From the NCBI GenBank assembly GCA_944332205.1, contig CALVJN010000019.1, positions 1-32,047 of the forward strand: DNA of 32,047 nt, given 5' to 3'. The notes beneath the pieces are model-generated. The model saw only the letters and a list, made by a program, of their open reading frames with translations, was not told the DNA's origin and ran no database searches. Of the stretch, positions 16,465 to 24,515 are shown one piece after another. This DNA is from an uncultured Bacilli bacterium (GTDB taxonomy: Bacteria; Bacillota_I; Bacilli_A; RF39; UBA660). Position 1 is the stretch's first letter; each line of letters begins with the position of its first letter. Made by a program: the position numbers and the translations under genes.

Positions 16465-17841
16465 ATGGATAATGAGGTTGTATATTTATATTTAGATGAT
16501 ATTATACCTAATAGATTTCAACCAAGAGAAGTTTTTGATGATCAAGCGTTAAAAGAGTTGGCCATTTCTATAAAAGAACATGGTGTTATTCAACCAATTA
16601 TTGTTCGAAAAGTAGAAAATAAATATGAAATAATTGCTGGTGAAAGAAGATATAAAGCTTCTACAATGGCTGGTCTTACTAAAATTCCAGCGATAGTAAA
16701 AAATTTAGACGATAAAGAAAGTTCAAAAGTGGCTCTTATTGAAAATTTACAGAGAAGAGATTTAACACCAATTGAAGAAGCCAGAACCTATCAAAAAATT
16801 TTAGAGCTAGAACCTGGTATGACTCAAGAGCAATTAGCTGCTACTATGGGTAAAACTCAATCGGTAGTTTCTAATAAATTGAGACTTTTAGCATTACCAG
16901 ATGAAATACAAGATGCTTTGTTAAAAGAAAAAATTTCAGAACGTCATGCAAGAAGTCTGCTAAATTTAACAAATAAAAATGATCAAATAAAAATGTTAGA
17001 TAAAGTAATTTCAGAAAGAATGACTGTAAGAGAATTAGATAAGGAAATTAAGGAAATGAATGATAATCAAGGACAAAATTCAAGTAATGGAAATTTAGTT
17101 AATACATTTAATGAATTAACAAATAATGTTAATTCTAATGTAAGTAATAATATTAATGCTAATAATAATATTAATGATAGTATTATACCAACACCATCTA
17201 CTGATTTTTCAACGCAACAATCTGTCTTTAATCCTACAACTGTAGATATAAATAAGATAAGAGAGAGTTCTATTGATATTAATGCTCCTAAAACTCCAAG
17301 TGTTGATGTTAAAGATTTAATGAAAGATACAACAGTTAATAATAATTCTAGTTTTAAGTTTGTGCCAAATTTAAATTCTAATATCAATAATAGTGATTCT
17401 ATTAATAATCAACCATCTTTTTTCAATAATGTGTCTCCAATTAATTCTAGTAATAATAACAATTCTTTTATAAGTTCAAATTATGATAAAGGTTTTATTG
17501 CTAATTCACAATTATTTAATAATGATGTAAATAGTAGTTTAGGTAATAATCAAAATAATAGTTCCAATAATTCAACTTCAATGATTAATTTGTTTAAAGA
17601 TGCATCTTTATCTTCTAAAACAGCAGAAATTAAAACTAATAATGTTAACGATATCCCTTCAATACCAACATTTAATTTTAGTTCTTTTAATAATCCAAAT
17701 AAGAAGGATGTAACTCCTGTAATTAATGATATAAAATCAACTATTAAAAGTATTGAAACTAAAGGTTATAAAGTTTTAGTGGAAGAAAATGATACGGATA
17801 ATTCTTATCAGATAGTTATTAAAGTAGATAAAAATATTTAG
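16465..17841 (+). CDS. noc: Noc-like ParB-family DNA-binding protein with long Asn/Ser-rich linker
   Basis: 458 residues. The N-terminal CTP-binding domain has NRFQPR, AGERRYKA and ENLQRRDLTPIEEA. A helix-turn-helix spans about 118-163. At the four positions that separate Noc from ParB (Caulobacter numbering 173/179/184/201) it has Q132, K138, A143 and R160: three Noc-type residues and one ParB-type Ala. The position between rsmG and parA is the noc position of Bacillus. Two features are odd. The protein begins directly at the CTP domain, with no N-terminal amphipathic membrane-targeting helix, and an in-frame stop at 16435-16437 leaves no room for one. Residues about 198-412 are a low-complexity Asn/Ser-rich linker, followed by a 46-residue helix-strand-strand C-terminal domain (413-458), presumably for dimerisation. 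Confidence 0.85.
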   Translation: MDNEVVYLYLDDIIPNRFQPREVFDDQALKELAISIKEHGVIQPIIVRKVENKYEIIAGERRYKASTMAGLTKIPAIVKNLDDKESSKVALIENLQRRDLTPIEEARTYQKILELEPGMTQEQLAATMGKTQSVVSNKLRLLALPDEIQDALLKEKISERHARSLLNLTNKNDQIKMLDKVISERMTVRELDKEIKEMNDNQGQNSSNGNLVNTFNELTNNVNSNVSNNINANNNINDSIIPTPSTDFSTQQSVFNPTTVDINKIRESSIDINAPKTPSVDVKDLMKDTTVNNNSSFKFVPNLNSNINNSDSINNQPSFFNNVSPINSSNNNNSFISSNYDKGFIANSQLFNNDVNSSLGNNQNNSSNNSTSMINLFKDASLSSKTAEIKTNNVNDIPSIPTFNFSSFNNPNKKDVTPVINDIKSTIKSIETKGYKVLVEENDTDNSYQIVIKVDKNI

Positions 17842-17857
17842 TGGTTAAATATTGTTT

Positions 17858-17888
17858 AAAAAAAGATAGAATTATACTATCTTTTTTT
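17858..17888 (+). terminator. Terminator of noc
   Basis: A 12-bp stem: AAAAAAAGATAG (17858-17869) pairs with CTATCTTTTTTT (17877-17888) around AATTATA. It separates noc from parA; TATAAT at 17925-17930 is a likely parA -10, with only a weak -35. Confidence 0.85.
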
Positions 17889-17958
17889 AAAAATGATTTA
17901 TTATTTTTATTTTGTTTGATAAAATATAATTACGATGTTTTAGAAAAGGTGATGTTAG

Positions 17959-18741
17959 ATGGGAAAGATGATTTCTTTGGTTAATCAAAAAGGTGGGGTT
18001 GGTAAAACTACAACAAGCATAAATCTTTCAGCGTCTTTGGCATATTTAGGAAAAAAAGTTTTATTGATTGATTTAGATCCTCAGGGAAATACAACAACTG
18101 GTATTGGTATGAATAAAGGTGATATTGATAAAACAATTTATGATGTTTTGATTGGAAGATGTGATATAAAAGAGGCAATAATTCATACAAAATATAGAAA
18201 GTTAGATTTACTTCCAGCTACAGTCAATCTTAGTGGATTGGATACAGAGTTTTTTGAAAGAAGTAAAGAGGAACCTAATTTTGTTAAAGGTGCACAGTTA
18301 AAAAATAAAATAGATTCAATAAGAGATGATTATGATTTTATAATTGTTGATTGTCCACCATCACTAAGTATCATTACGATTAATGCTTTGACAGCATCTA
18401 ATTCAGTTATTATTCCTGTGCAGTGTGAATTTTTAGCTTTAGAAGGAATTATGCAGTTATTAAATACTATTATGATGGCTCAAAAACAATTAAATCCTAA
18501 CTTAGAGATTGAAGGAGTTTTGCTTACAATGTTGGATTCTAGAGCAAATTTAGGATTTGAAGTAGTTGAGGAGATAAGAAAATATTTTAAGGAACGCGTT
18601 TATAACACTATAATACCTAGATTAGTTAGATTGGCCGAATGTCCATCTCATGGAAAACCAATTATAGCGTATGACCCAAAATGTAGAGCAACTGATGCTT
18701 ATTTAAATTTGGCAAAGGAAGTGATTGAAAGAAATGGATAA
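17959..18741 (+). CDS. parA: Chromosome partitioning ATPase ParA/Soj
   Basis: 260 residues, Walker-type ATPase that with ParB moves origins apart and in Bacillus also controls DnaA. The deviant Walker A KGGVGKTT is near residue 11. The Walker A' region is LIDLDPQGN and Walker B is DFIIVDCPPSL. Length is that of a chromosomal ParA without an N-terminal DNA-binding extension. The start follows AAAGGTGATG. The last codons overlap parB by 8 nt (ATGGATAA). Confidence 0.98.
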   Translation: MGKMISLVNQKGGVGKTTTSINLSASLAYLGKKVLLIDLDPQGNTTTGIGMNKGDIDKTIYDVLIGRCDIKEAIIHTKYRKLDLLPATVNLSGLDTEFFERSKEEPNFVKGAQLKNKIDSIRDDYDFIIVDCPPSLSIITINALTASNSVIIPVQCEFLALEGIMQLLNTIMMAQKQLNPNLEIEGVLLTMLDSRANLGFEVVEEIRKYFKERVYNTIIPRLVRLAECPSHGKPIIAYDPKCRATDAYLNLAKEVIERNG

Positions 18742-19615
18742 TAATTTTAAAAGAAGAGCTTTAGGAAAAGGATTGGAAGAATTATTTAATAGTGAACAAT
18801 TAGATTTTAATAGTTTAGAAGAAAAAATAGTTGATACAACACCAAAAGAAGAAATAATAGAAATAGATATAAATGAACTTAGAAGTAATCCATATCAACC
18901 AAGAAAAATTTTTGATGAAGACAAATTACAGGAATTAGCCAATTCAATTAAAGAACATGGAATTTTTCAGCCAATAATTGTAAAAAAAAGTAGTGTTAAA
19001 GGTTATGAAATTATTGCTGGTGAAAGACGTGTTAAAGCAGCAAATCTAGCAGGAATACCTAAAATACCGGCTATTGTTCGTGATTTTTCAGATCAAGAAA
19101 TGATGGAAATTGCACTTCTTGAAAATTTACAAAGAGAAAATTTAAATGCTATTGAAGAGGCAATGGCTTATAAAAGTTTAATCAATAGCATGCAAATTAC
19201 TCAAGAAGTATTAGCTAATCGTTTGGGAAAGAGTAGAAGTCATGTTACTAATATGTTAGGACTTTTAAATCTTCCAGAAGAAGTTAAAGATATGATTATT
19301 GAAAATAAAATATCTATGAGTCATGCTAGAGTTCTTAGTAAAATGGAAAATAAAGAAGAAATTTTGGCTCTTGCAAACAAAATTGTAAATGAAAATTTAA
19401 ATGTTAGAGAAATAGAAAATGTTTCAAAAGATGATTCTATTGAAAAAAATCATAAAATTCATAAAAAAAATAATTCAGAGTATTCTTATGTTGAAAATAT
19501 ATTATGTGAAAAATTAGGAACAAAAGTAAAAATTAATAATAACAAGATAAATATATCTTTTAGTAATGTTAATGATTTAAATAGAATATTAGAAATATTG
19601 AATATAAATGAGTGA
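18734..19615 (+). CDS. parB: Chromosome partitioning protein ParB/Spo0J
   Basis: 293 residues, the parS-binding CTPase clamp. The N-terminal KRRALGKGLEELF segment is the ParA-stimulating motif. CTP-binding blocks are NPYQPR, AGERRVKAA and ENLQRENLN. In the helix-turn-helix the ParB-type Arg is R168 (GKSRSHV), with M174, N179 and S196 at the other specificity positions, none of them the Noc residues. TNMLGLL replaces the usual LRLL. A short C-terminal dimerisation domain follows. I use the ATG at 18734 (parA overlap); a TTG at 18725 is in frame. It ends in TGA. The expected target sites are at 19-34 and 102-117. Confidence 0.97.
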   Translation: MDNNFKRRALGKGLEELFNSEQLDFNSLEEKIVDTTPKEEIIEIDINELRSNPYQPRKIFDEDKLQELANSIKEHGIFQPIIVKKSSVKGYEIIAGERRVKAANLAGIPKIPAIVRDFSDQEMMEIALLENLQRENLNAIEEAMAYKSLINSMQITQEVLANRLGKSRSHVTNMLGLLNLPEEVKDMIIENKISMSHARVLSKMENKEEILALANKIVNENLNVREIENVSKDDSIEKNHKIHKKNNSEYSYVENILCEKLGTKVKINNNKINISFSNVNDLNRILEILNINE

Positions 19616-19619
19616 TTGT

Positions 19620-19805
19620 ATGAATGATAAAAAATATGACATTAATAGTATTGTAATGATGAAAAAAGGTCATCCTTGTGGTGCAAACGAATGGGAAATT
19701 GTAAGAATTGGTGCTGATATTAAAATTAAATGTGTTAATTGTGGTAGGTTAATTATGATGCCTAGAATAGAATTTAATAAAAAATTAAAAAAAATTATTA
19801 AGTAG
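19620..19805 (+). CDS. DUF951 zinc-ribbon-like small protein
   Basis: 61 residues, DUF951 family (YyzM type), found next to parB or ychF in many Bacillota; function unknown. Typical features are MKKGHPCGANEWEIVRIGAD and a later CVNCGR, which together give three Cys that could bind metal. I prefer the ATG at 19620 because GAGTGAT ends 3 nt before it, a spacing shared with several genes here. An ATG at 19608 would overlap parB by 8 nt but has no ribosome site. Confidence 0.88.
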   Translation: MNDKKYDINSIVMMKKGHPCGANEWEIVRIGADIKIKCVNCGRLIMMPRIEFNKKLKKIIK

Positions 19806-19815
19806 GTGTAATATA

Positions 19816-21411
19816 ATGAAAAAAACAAAAATGAAATTTAAAAAATTTACATTTCATCCGATAACAACATTTATTTTGTTGACATTTGGTGTTATGCTTG
19901 TTAGTTCAATATTATCTTTCTTTGAAGTGCAAGCAAGTTATTCTACAATTAATTCAGCAAGTTTAGCACTTGAAAATAATTTAGTTGTTGTTGAAGGATT
20001 ATTTAATTTTGAGGGATTTAAATTTTTGATAAGTAATGCTGCTCGAAATTTTGTATCATTTACTCCATTAAGTACATTATTGATAGGGCTTATTGGATTG
20101 TCCGTAGCTCATGCTAGTGGTTTTATTGATACTTTTATAAAAAGAGGTACTTTAGGTTTAAATAATAGAACTATTACTTTTATTTTAATTTTTATTGCAA
20201 CATTATCTAGTATAATAAACGAAGTTGGTTATGTTATTTTAATACCCTTATCAGCTCTTATATTTTTAGCAAATGGAAGAAGTCCATTACTAGGTATTAC
20301 TGCTAGTTTTTGTGGAGTTGCTTTTGGATATGGTTCTACTATGTTTGCTGGTTCTACAGAAATTAATCTAGTTCCTATTACTTCAGAGGCAGCATTATTG
20401 ATTGATAGTTCTTTTCATGTTGGTATGTTATCTAATTTAATAGCAATAATTATTTCATCTATTGTCGTATCTATTGTTGGAACGTTTATTGTTGAAGAAA
20501 TTATTGTTAAGAAGATAGGAAAGTATAGAAATATTGATTTAAATGTTAATACTGAAACAAAAGAAATAAAACTAGAAACAGTGGAATTTGAAGAACAAAA
20601 ACGTTTGGAAATAGAAACAAGAGAAAAAAAAGGTTTAAAAAATGCTTTCATTGCTTTTATGATTATAATTGTATTATTTATGTATATGATTATACCTGGA
20701 TTACCTGGTTCTGGGCTTCTTTTAGATATGAATGAATCAGCTTATATTAATCAATTGTTTGGTAGCAATTCATATTTTCAAGATGGTTTTACTTATTTAG
20801 TTTCTATTTTATTTTTAGTTATGGGAATTGCTTATGCATTTGGTGCGAAAAGTATTAAAAATGATAAAGAATTAATTGAGAAAGCTTCTTATTATTTAAA
20901 AGATGTTGGATATTTAGTAGTACTGATTTTTTTTGCGGCACAATTTATAGCAGTGTTTAAGAAAACAAATATAGGGACAATAATTGTAGCATCAATAACT
21001 AATTTAATAAAAGATTTGCCATTTACAGGGATTCCTCTTATTGTGACTGTCTTAATATTAATTGCTTTTTGTAGTTTGTTTGTTGCTACACAATCGGCGA
21101 AATGGACTGTTTTAGCTCCTGTAGTTGTGCCTCTTATGATGCAAGCTAATATTTCACCACAATTTGCTCAATTTATATATAGAGCTGGGGACTCGATGAC
21201 TAAAGGATTTACGCCAATATTAGCATATTTTGTTATATATTTAGGTTATTTAAATATTTATAATACTGATAAAGATCCAATTACTATAAAAAAAGCCTTG
21301 TCATTTGTATCTCCATATTGTTTAATAATAAGTATTACTTGGATTTTGATAGTTGTTCTTATTTATATAGTAGGATTACCAATTGGACCAGGTGTTTATC
21401 CTAGTTTATAA
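19816..21411 (+). CDS. AbgT-family membrane transporter
   Basis: 531 residues with about 12 hydrophobic segments. It belongs to the AbgT family (p-aminobenzoyl-glutamate uptake; some members such as MtrF export sulfonamides). Family hallmarks are the start FHPITTFILLTFGVM, the NFVSFTPLSTLLIGLIGLSVAHASG block, and the C-terminal half ATQSAKWTVLAPVVVPLMM followed by YRAGDSMTKGFTPILAYF. The substrate cannot be told from sequence. It sits between DUF951 and ychF, an insertion in the otherwise conserved order, but its ends are tightly packed: the stop codon abuts the ychF ribosome site. Confidence 0.88.
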   Translation: MKKTKMKFKKFTFHPITTFILLTFGVMLVSSILSFFEVQASYSTINSASLALENNLVVVEGLFNFEGFKFLISNAARNFVSFTPLSTLLIGLIGLSVAHASGFIDTFIKRGTLGLNNRTITFILIFIATLSSIINEVGYVILIPLSALIFLANGRSPLLGITASFCGVAFGYGSTMFAGSTEINLVPITSEAALLIDSSFHVGMLSNLIAIIISSIVVSIVGTFIVEEIIVKKIGKYRNIDLNVNTETKEIKLETVEFEEQKRLEIETREKKGLKNAFIAFMIIIVLFMYMIIPGLPGSGLLLDMNESAYINQLFGSNSYFQDGFTYLVSILFLVMGIAYAFGAKSIKNDKELIEKASYYLKDVGYLVVLIFFAAQFIAVFKKTNIGTIIVASITNLIKDLPFTGIPLIVTVLILIAFCSLFVATQSAKWTVLAPVVVPLMMQANISPQFAQFIYRAGDSMTKGFTPILAYFVIYLGYLNIYNTDKDPITIKKALSFVSPYCLIISITWILIVVLIYIVGLPIGPGVYPSL

Positions 21412-21421
21412 GGAGGTTTTT

Positions 21422-22519
21422 ATGAGTCTTAAAGCAGGTATAGTTGGTTTACCTAATGTTGGTAAGTCAACTTTATTTAACGCAATTACAAAAAAAAATA
21501 TTTTAGCAGCTAATTATCCTTTTGCTACAATTGAGCCTAATGTTGGAATTGTTATTGTTCCTGATAAAAGATTAGATACTTTAACAGAGATTTATCATCC
21601 TGAAAGGACTATTCCAACTGCATATGAATTTACTGATATTGCAGGGTTAGTAAAAGGGGCTTCAACAGGCGAAGGATTGGGTAATAAATTTTTATCACAT
21701 ATAAGAGAAGTCGATGCAATAGTTGAAGTTGTTAGATGTTTTGATGATAGTAATATCATTCATGTTGAAAATGGTATTGATCCTATTAGAGATATTGAAA
21801 TTATTAATTTAGAACTTTCTTTGTCAGATTTGGAGATTATTAATAGTAGAATAGATAAAATTAAGAAAAAGGCTGAAACTAATCGAGATAAAGAAGCAAT
21901 GTCTGAATATGAGATATTAAAAAAGGTAAAAAGTTCTTTAGAAAATGGATATGCACTTCGTAGAATAGATTTTACTAAAGAGGAAAAAAATTATTTAAAA
22001 AGTTTTAATTTGCTTACAGCAAAACCTATTATATATTTGGCTAATGTTTTAGAAGATGAGTTAGCAAGTGATAATGATTATGTTAAAAAAGTAATTGAAT
22101 ATGCTAAAAATGAAAATTCTAGAGTTATAAAAATATGTGCTAAGATGGAATCGGATTTAAGTGATCTTTCTGAAAATGATAAAAAAGAAATGTTGAATGC
22201 TGTTGGTATTGAAGAATCTGGACTTGATATGTTAATTAAAGAAACATATGATTTATTGGGACTTGAAACTTATTTTACAGCAGGTAAAGATGAGGTTCGG
22301 GCATGGACTTATAAGAAAGGTATGAATGCAAAAGAATGTGCTGGTATTATTCATTCTGATTTTGAAAAAGGTTTTATTAAAGCGGAGATTATGTCATATG
22401 ATGATTTAGTTAATTATGGTAGTGAATTGAGAGTAAAAGAAGCTGGTAAAACAAGATTAGAGGGAAAAGATTATTTAATGCAAGATGGAGATATTTGCTA
22501 TTTTAGGTTTAATATATAA
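21422..22519 (+). CDS. ychF: Redox-regulated ATPase/GTPase YchF (OLA1)
   Basis: 365 residues, an Obg-like P-loop nucleotidase that prefers ATP and binds ribosomes. G1 GLPNVGKST lies near residue 8; DIAGLVKGASTGEGLGN is the G3 region. The C-terminal TGS domain includes FTAGKDEVRAWTYKKG and DYLMQDGDICYFRFNI. The ATG at 21422 has a perfect AAGGAGG site; a further-upstream start would intrude into the transporter gene. The Bacillus order also has ychF (yyaF) between parB and rpsF. Confidence 0.97.
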   Translation: MSLKAGIVGLPNVGKSTLFNAITKKNILAANYPFATIEPNVGIVIVPDKRLDTLTEIYHPERTIPTAYEFTDIAGLVKGASTGEGLGNKFLSHIREVDAIVEVVRCFDDSNIIHVENGIDPIRDIEIINLELSLSDLEIINSRIDKIKKKAETNRDKEAMSEYEILKKVKSSLENGYALRRIDFTKEEKNYLKSFNLLTAKPIIYLANVLEDELASDNDYVKKVIEYAKNENSRVIKICAKMESDLSDLSENDKKEMLNAVGIEESGLDMLIKETYDLLGLETYFTAGKDEVRAWTYKKGMNAKECAGIIHSDFEKGFIKAEIMSYDDLVNYGSELRVKEAGKTRLEGKDYLMQDGDICYFRFNI

Positions 22520-22545
22520 AACATTAAAAAATTAATGTTTTTTTT
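22518..22545 (+). terminator. Terminator after ychF
   Basis: AACATTAA and TTAATGTT pair around AAAA, followed by a run of T. The ribosome site of the next gene begins at once after the T-run. Confidence 0.75.
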
Positions 22546-22555
22546 AGGAGGTTTT

Positions 22556-23269
22556 ATGAGACCATTGATTGGTATTGTTGGAAGAGTTGAATATCCTGGA
22601 AATACTGATAAAATTGTTGAAAATGATGACATTAGAAGAGAAATAATAAAGGCTGGTGGCACTCCTTTTGTTATTCTTCCACCACAAGTAGTCGATTATG
22701 GTAAAGTTAAAAATAGTGAAATACCTGATTTTACTGAAGAAGAAAAAAATATGCTTATTCAACAATTAATTCTTTGTAATGGTATAGTTATGCCTGGTGG
22801 TTTTAAAATGTTAAATAGCGATTTTTTTATATTAGACTATGCTATAAAAAATGATATACCTATTTTAGGTATTTGTTTAGGAATGCAAGTTATGGCTAAT
22901 TATGGAAGAAAAATTTGGAACGAAAAGAATGATATTAATGGTATAAAACATTTTGTAGAATCTGGTGAATTAGTTCATTGGGTAAATGTTAAACATAATA
23001 GTAAATTATATTCTATCGTGAATGCTAATAAGTTTATGGTTAATAGTTTTCATCATATGCATGTTTTAGAAAGCAAATTTTATAGTTCGGTATGTTATAG
23101 CGAAGATGGTATTATTGAAGGAATTGAATATCCAAATAATACTTTTAACATTGGTGTACAATGGCATCCAGAAAGAATGAATGATTCTATATCTAGAAAA
23201 TTATTTAAAGGTTTAGTAGAATCGGCAATAAACTATTCAAAACAAGAAAAAGTATTTGTTCATAAATAA
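22556..23269 (+). CDS. Class I glutamine-amidotransferase-like hydrolase (peptidase C26 / PuuD-like)
   Basis: 237 residues. The nucleophile is C107 in ILGICLGMQVM, and the His/Glu pair is in GVQWHPERM. The segment FMVNSFHHMHV matches the gamma-glutamyl-hydrolase/PuuD family (cleavage of gamma-glutamyl bonds). The start MRPLIGIVGRVEYPGN fits that family, and the ATG at 22556 follows AGGAGG; an earlier in-frame start would lie in the terminator. The substrate is uncertain: gamma-glutamyl-GABA or another gamma-glutamyl compound. The AbgT-type transporter two genes upstream could handle folate-breakdown gamma-glutamyl compounds, but that link is speculative. Confidence 0.85.
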   Translation: MRPLIGIVGRVEYPGNTDKIVENDDIRREIIKAGGTPFVILPPQVVDYGKVKNSEIPDFTEEEKNMLIQQLILCNGIVMPGGFKMLNSDFFILDYAIKNDIPILGICLGMQVMANYGRKIWNEKNDINGIKHFVESGELVHWVNVKHNSKLYSIVNANKFMVNSFHHMHVLESKFYSSVCYSEDGIIEGIEYPNNTFNIGVQWHPERMNDSISRKLFKGLVESAINYSKQEKVFVHK

Positions 23270-23277
23270 AAAAATAG

Positions 23278-23306
23278 TAGACAAATTTATTAATTATTGG
23301 TATACT
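23278..23306 (+). promoter_or_regulatory. Promoter of rpsF-ssb-rpsR
   Basis: TAGACA (23278-23283), a 17-bp spacer and TATACT (23301-23306). The predicted start near 23313 is the first base of a hairpin. Confidence 0.8.
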
Positions 23307-23312
23307 ACTTTC

Positions 23313-23363
23313 GAGTATTTCGATACTCCTTGCCAAGAAATTGGCCATATGTCCAAAAGGAGG
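23313..23363 (+). promoter_or_regulatory. Structured leader of the rpsF operon
   Basis: Two perfect tetraloop hairpins lie in tandem: GAGTAT-TTCG-ATACTC (23313-23328) and GCCAA-GAAA-TTGGC (23332-23345), then the AGGAGG ribosome site at 23358-23363. TTGG of the second hairpin can alternatively pair with CCAA at about 23353-23356, nearer the ribosome site. In many bacteria S6:S18 represses this operon through a leader RNA with a CCG bulge. I do not see CCG here, so the protein ligand is uncertain. Confidence 0.65.
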
Positions 23364-23370
23364 TGTAATG

Positions 23371-23661
23371 ATGAAAAAATATGATGTTATGTTTATTGTT
23401 AAGCCTGATTTAGAAGAAAGTGCTATAAAAGAAGTATTTGATTCTATGAAGAGTTTACTTGAAGATAAGAAAGCTACCATTGTTGAATCAAAAGAAATGG
23501 GTCAAAGAGAGTTAGCATATGAAATTAAAAAGTATAAAACAGGTTATTATTTCTATTTTTTAATTGAAGCAGATACAGCTGATGCTGTTAAAGAGTTTGA
23601 TCGTGTTGCTTTAATTAATGAAAATATTATCCGTCATTTAGTTGTTAAAGTTGAAGGGTAA
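23371..23661 (+). CDS. rpsF: Ribosomal protein bS6
   Basis: 96 residues, small-subunit protein that binds 16S rRNA together with S18. MKKYDVMFIVKPDLEE is the standard start. The GQRELAYEIKKYKTGYYFYF block is typical. Two adjacent ATGs (23368, 23371) follow AGGAGG; the second has the better spacing. It is the first gene of the conserved rpsF-ssb-rpsR operon. Confidence 0.97.
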   Translation: MKKYDVMFIVKPDLEESAIKEVFDSMKSLLEDKKATIVESKEMGQRELAYEIKKYKTGYYFYFLIEADTADAVKEFDRVALINENIIRHLVVKVEG

Positions 23662-23676
23662 GAAACGAGGTAATTA

Positions 23677-24165
23677 ATGAATAAAGTATGTTTGGTTGGG
23701 CGTCTTGTTAAAGATCCAACATGTGAATATGTTAATACAAATAATGGAAATGTAGCTCGTGCTAGATTCACTATTGCAGTTGATAGAAGTTTTTCTTCTA
23801 GTAACCAAGACGGTAGAAATACTGCTGATTTTATTAGTATTGTTGCTTGGAGAAAACAAGCTGAAAATATAACTAAATTTCAAAAAAAAGGTAATCAAAT
23901 AGCTGTTGATGGTAGATTACAAGTTGATAATTATACTGGAAAAGATGGCAATACAGTATGGTCAACTTATGTTGTTGCTGATTCTATTCAGTTTCTTGAT
24001 AGAAAAAATGATAATGTAGCAAATAATAATTTTGATAATAATAGTTATGATAATGTTACTCCTAGCGATTTTTCTAATGAGTCATCTTCAAGTGATCAAG
24101 GTGCTAGTGTTTGGGATGCTGGTTCTAATATAGAAATAGATCCTGATGAGTTACCTTTCTATTAG
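23677..24165 (+). CDS. ssb: Single-stranded DNA-binding protein
   Basis: 162 residues. The OB-fold (about 1-105) starts MNKVCLVGRLVKDPTCEY and contains ADFISIVAWRKQAEN. An Asn/Ser-rich flexible linker follows, and the acidic tip ends PDELPFY, the site that recruits repair and replication partners (usual tip DDDLPF, here with one extra Tyr). GAGGTAATTA precedes the ATG. It lies between the S6 and S18 genes, the conserved place for the essential SSB. Confidence 0.98.
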   Translation: MNKVCLVGRLVKDPTCEYVNTNNGNVARARFTIAVDRSFSSSNQDGRNTADFISIVAWRKQAENITKFQKKGNQIAVDGRLQVDNYTGKDGNTVWSTYVVADSIQFLDRKNDNVANNNFDNNSYDNVTPSDFSNESSSSDQGASVWDAGSNIEIDPDELPFY

Positions 24166-24180
24166 AAAGGAGAAATTTTA

Positions 24181-24396
24181 ATGGCAGAGTTTTTTAGAAA
24201 AAAGAAAAAAGTATGCTATATGTGTACTGGAAAAGATGTTGATTATAAAGATGTTGATACACTAAAGAAATTCGTTAATGAAAGAGGTAAAATACTACCA
24301 AGACGTGTTACTGGAAATTGTGCAAAACATCAAAGATATATTGCTGAACAAGTTAAAAGAGCAAGAGCAATTGCTTTATTACCTTACGCAAAATAG
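24181..24396 (+). CDS. rpsR: Ribosomal protein bS18
   Basis: 71 residues. The CYMCTG pair of Cys and NCAKH suggest the zinc-binding form of S18. The block [18 protein letters not shown] and the end AIALLPYAK are standard. AGAAAGGAG lies just upstream and the stop runs into the terminator. It partners with S6 in the ribosome platform. Confidence 0.97.
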   Translation: MAEFFRKKKKVCYMCTGKDVDYKDVDTLKKFVNERGKILPRRVTGNCAKHQRYIAEQVKRARAIALLPYAK

Positions 24397-24417
24397 ACAC
24401 TATTGTGTCTTTTTTTT
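24395..24417 (+). terminator. Terminator of rpsF-ssb-rpsR
   Basis: AGACAC (24395-24400) and GTGTCT (24405-24410) pair around TATT, with a run of T directly after. The stop codon of rpsR abuts the stem. Confidence 0.88.
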
Positions 24418-24459
24418 GTAAATTGTCGTAAATTGAATTGCTTTATTTTTTAATAATTG

Positions 24460-24487
24460 TTGAAAAATTTAAAAAAAGTGTTAAAAT
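24460..24487 (+). promoter_or_regulatory. Promoter of divIC
   Basis: TTGAAA (24460-24465), 16-bp spacer, TAAAAT (24482-24487). A start near 24494 gives a leader of about 20 nt with AGGTGAT. Confidence 0.65.
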
Positions 24488-24515
24488 ATATTCGAAAGAA
24501 TAGGTGATAATTCGT

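Noticed and set aside
17056..17700. Asn/Ser-rich stretch as a frameshifted or non-coding microsatellite
   Set aside because: The frame stays open for over 200 codons, uses varied codons, and leads into a structured C-terminal domain before a terminator.
11366..19615. Mycoplasma-type code with TGA as Trp
   Set aside because: yidC and parB end at TGA exactly where their families end, and Trp is coded by TGG throughout.
16465..19615. Two ParB genes as a recent duplication
   Set aside because: They differ in length, linker, specificity residues and C-terminus, and occupy the standard noc and parB positions.
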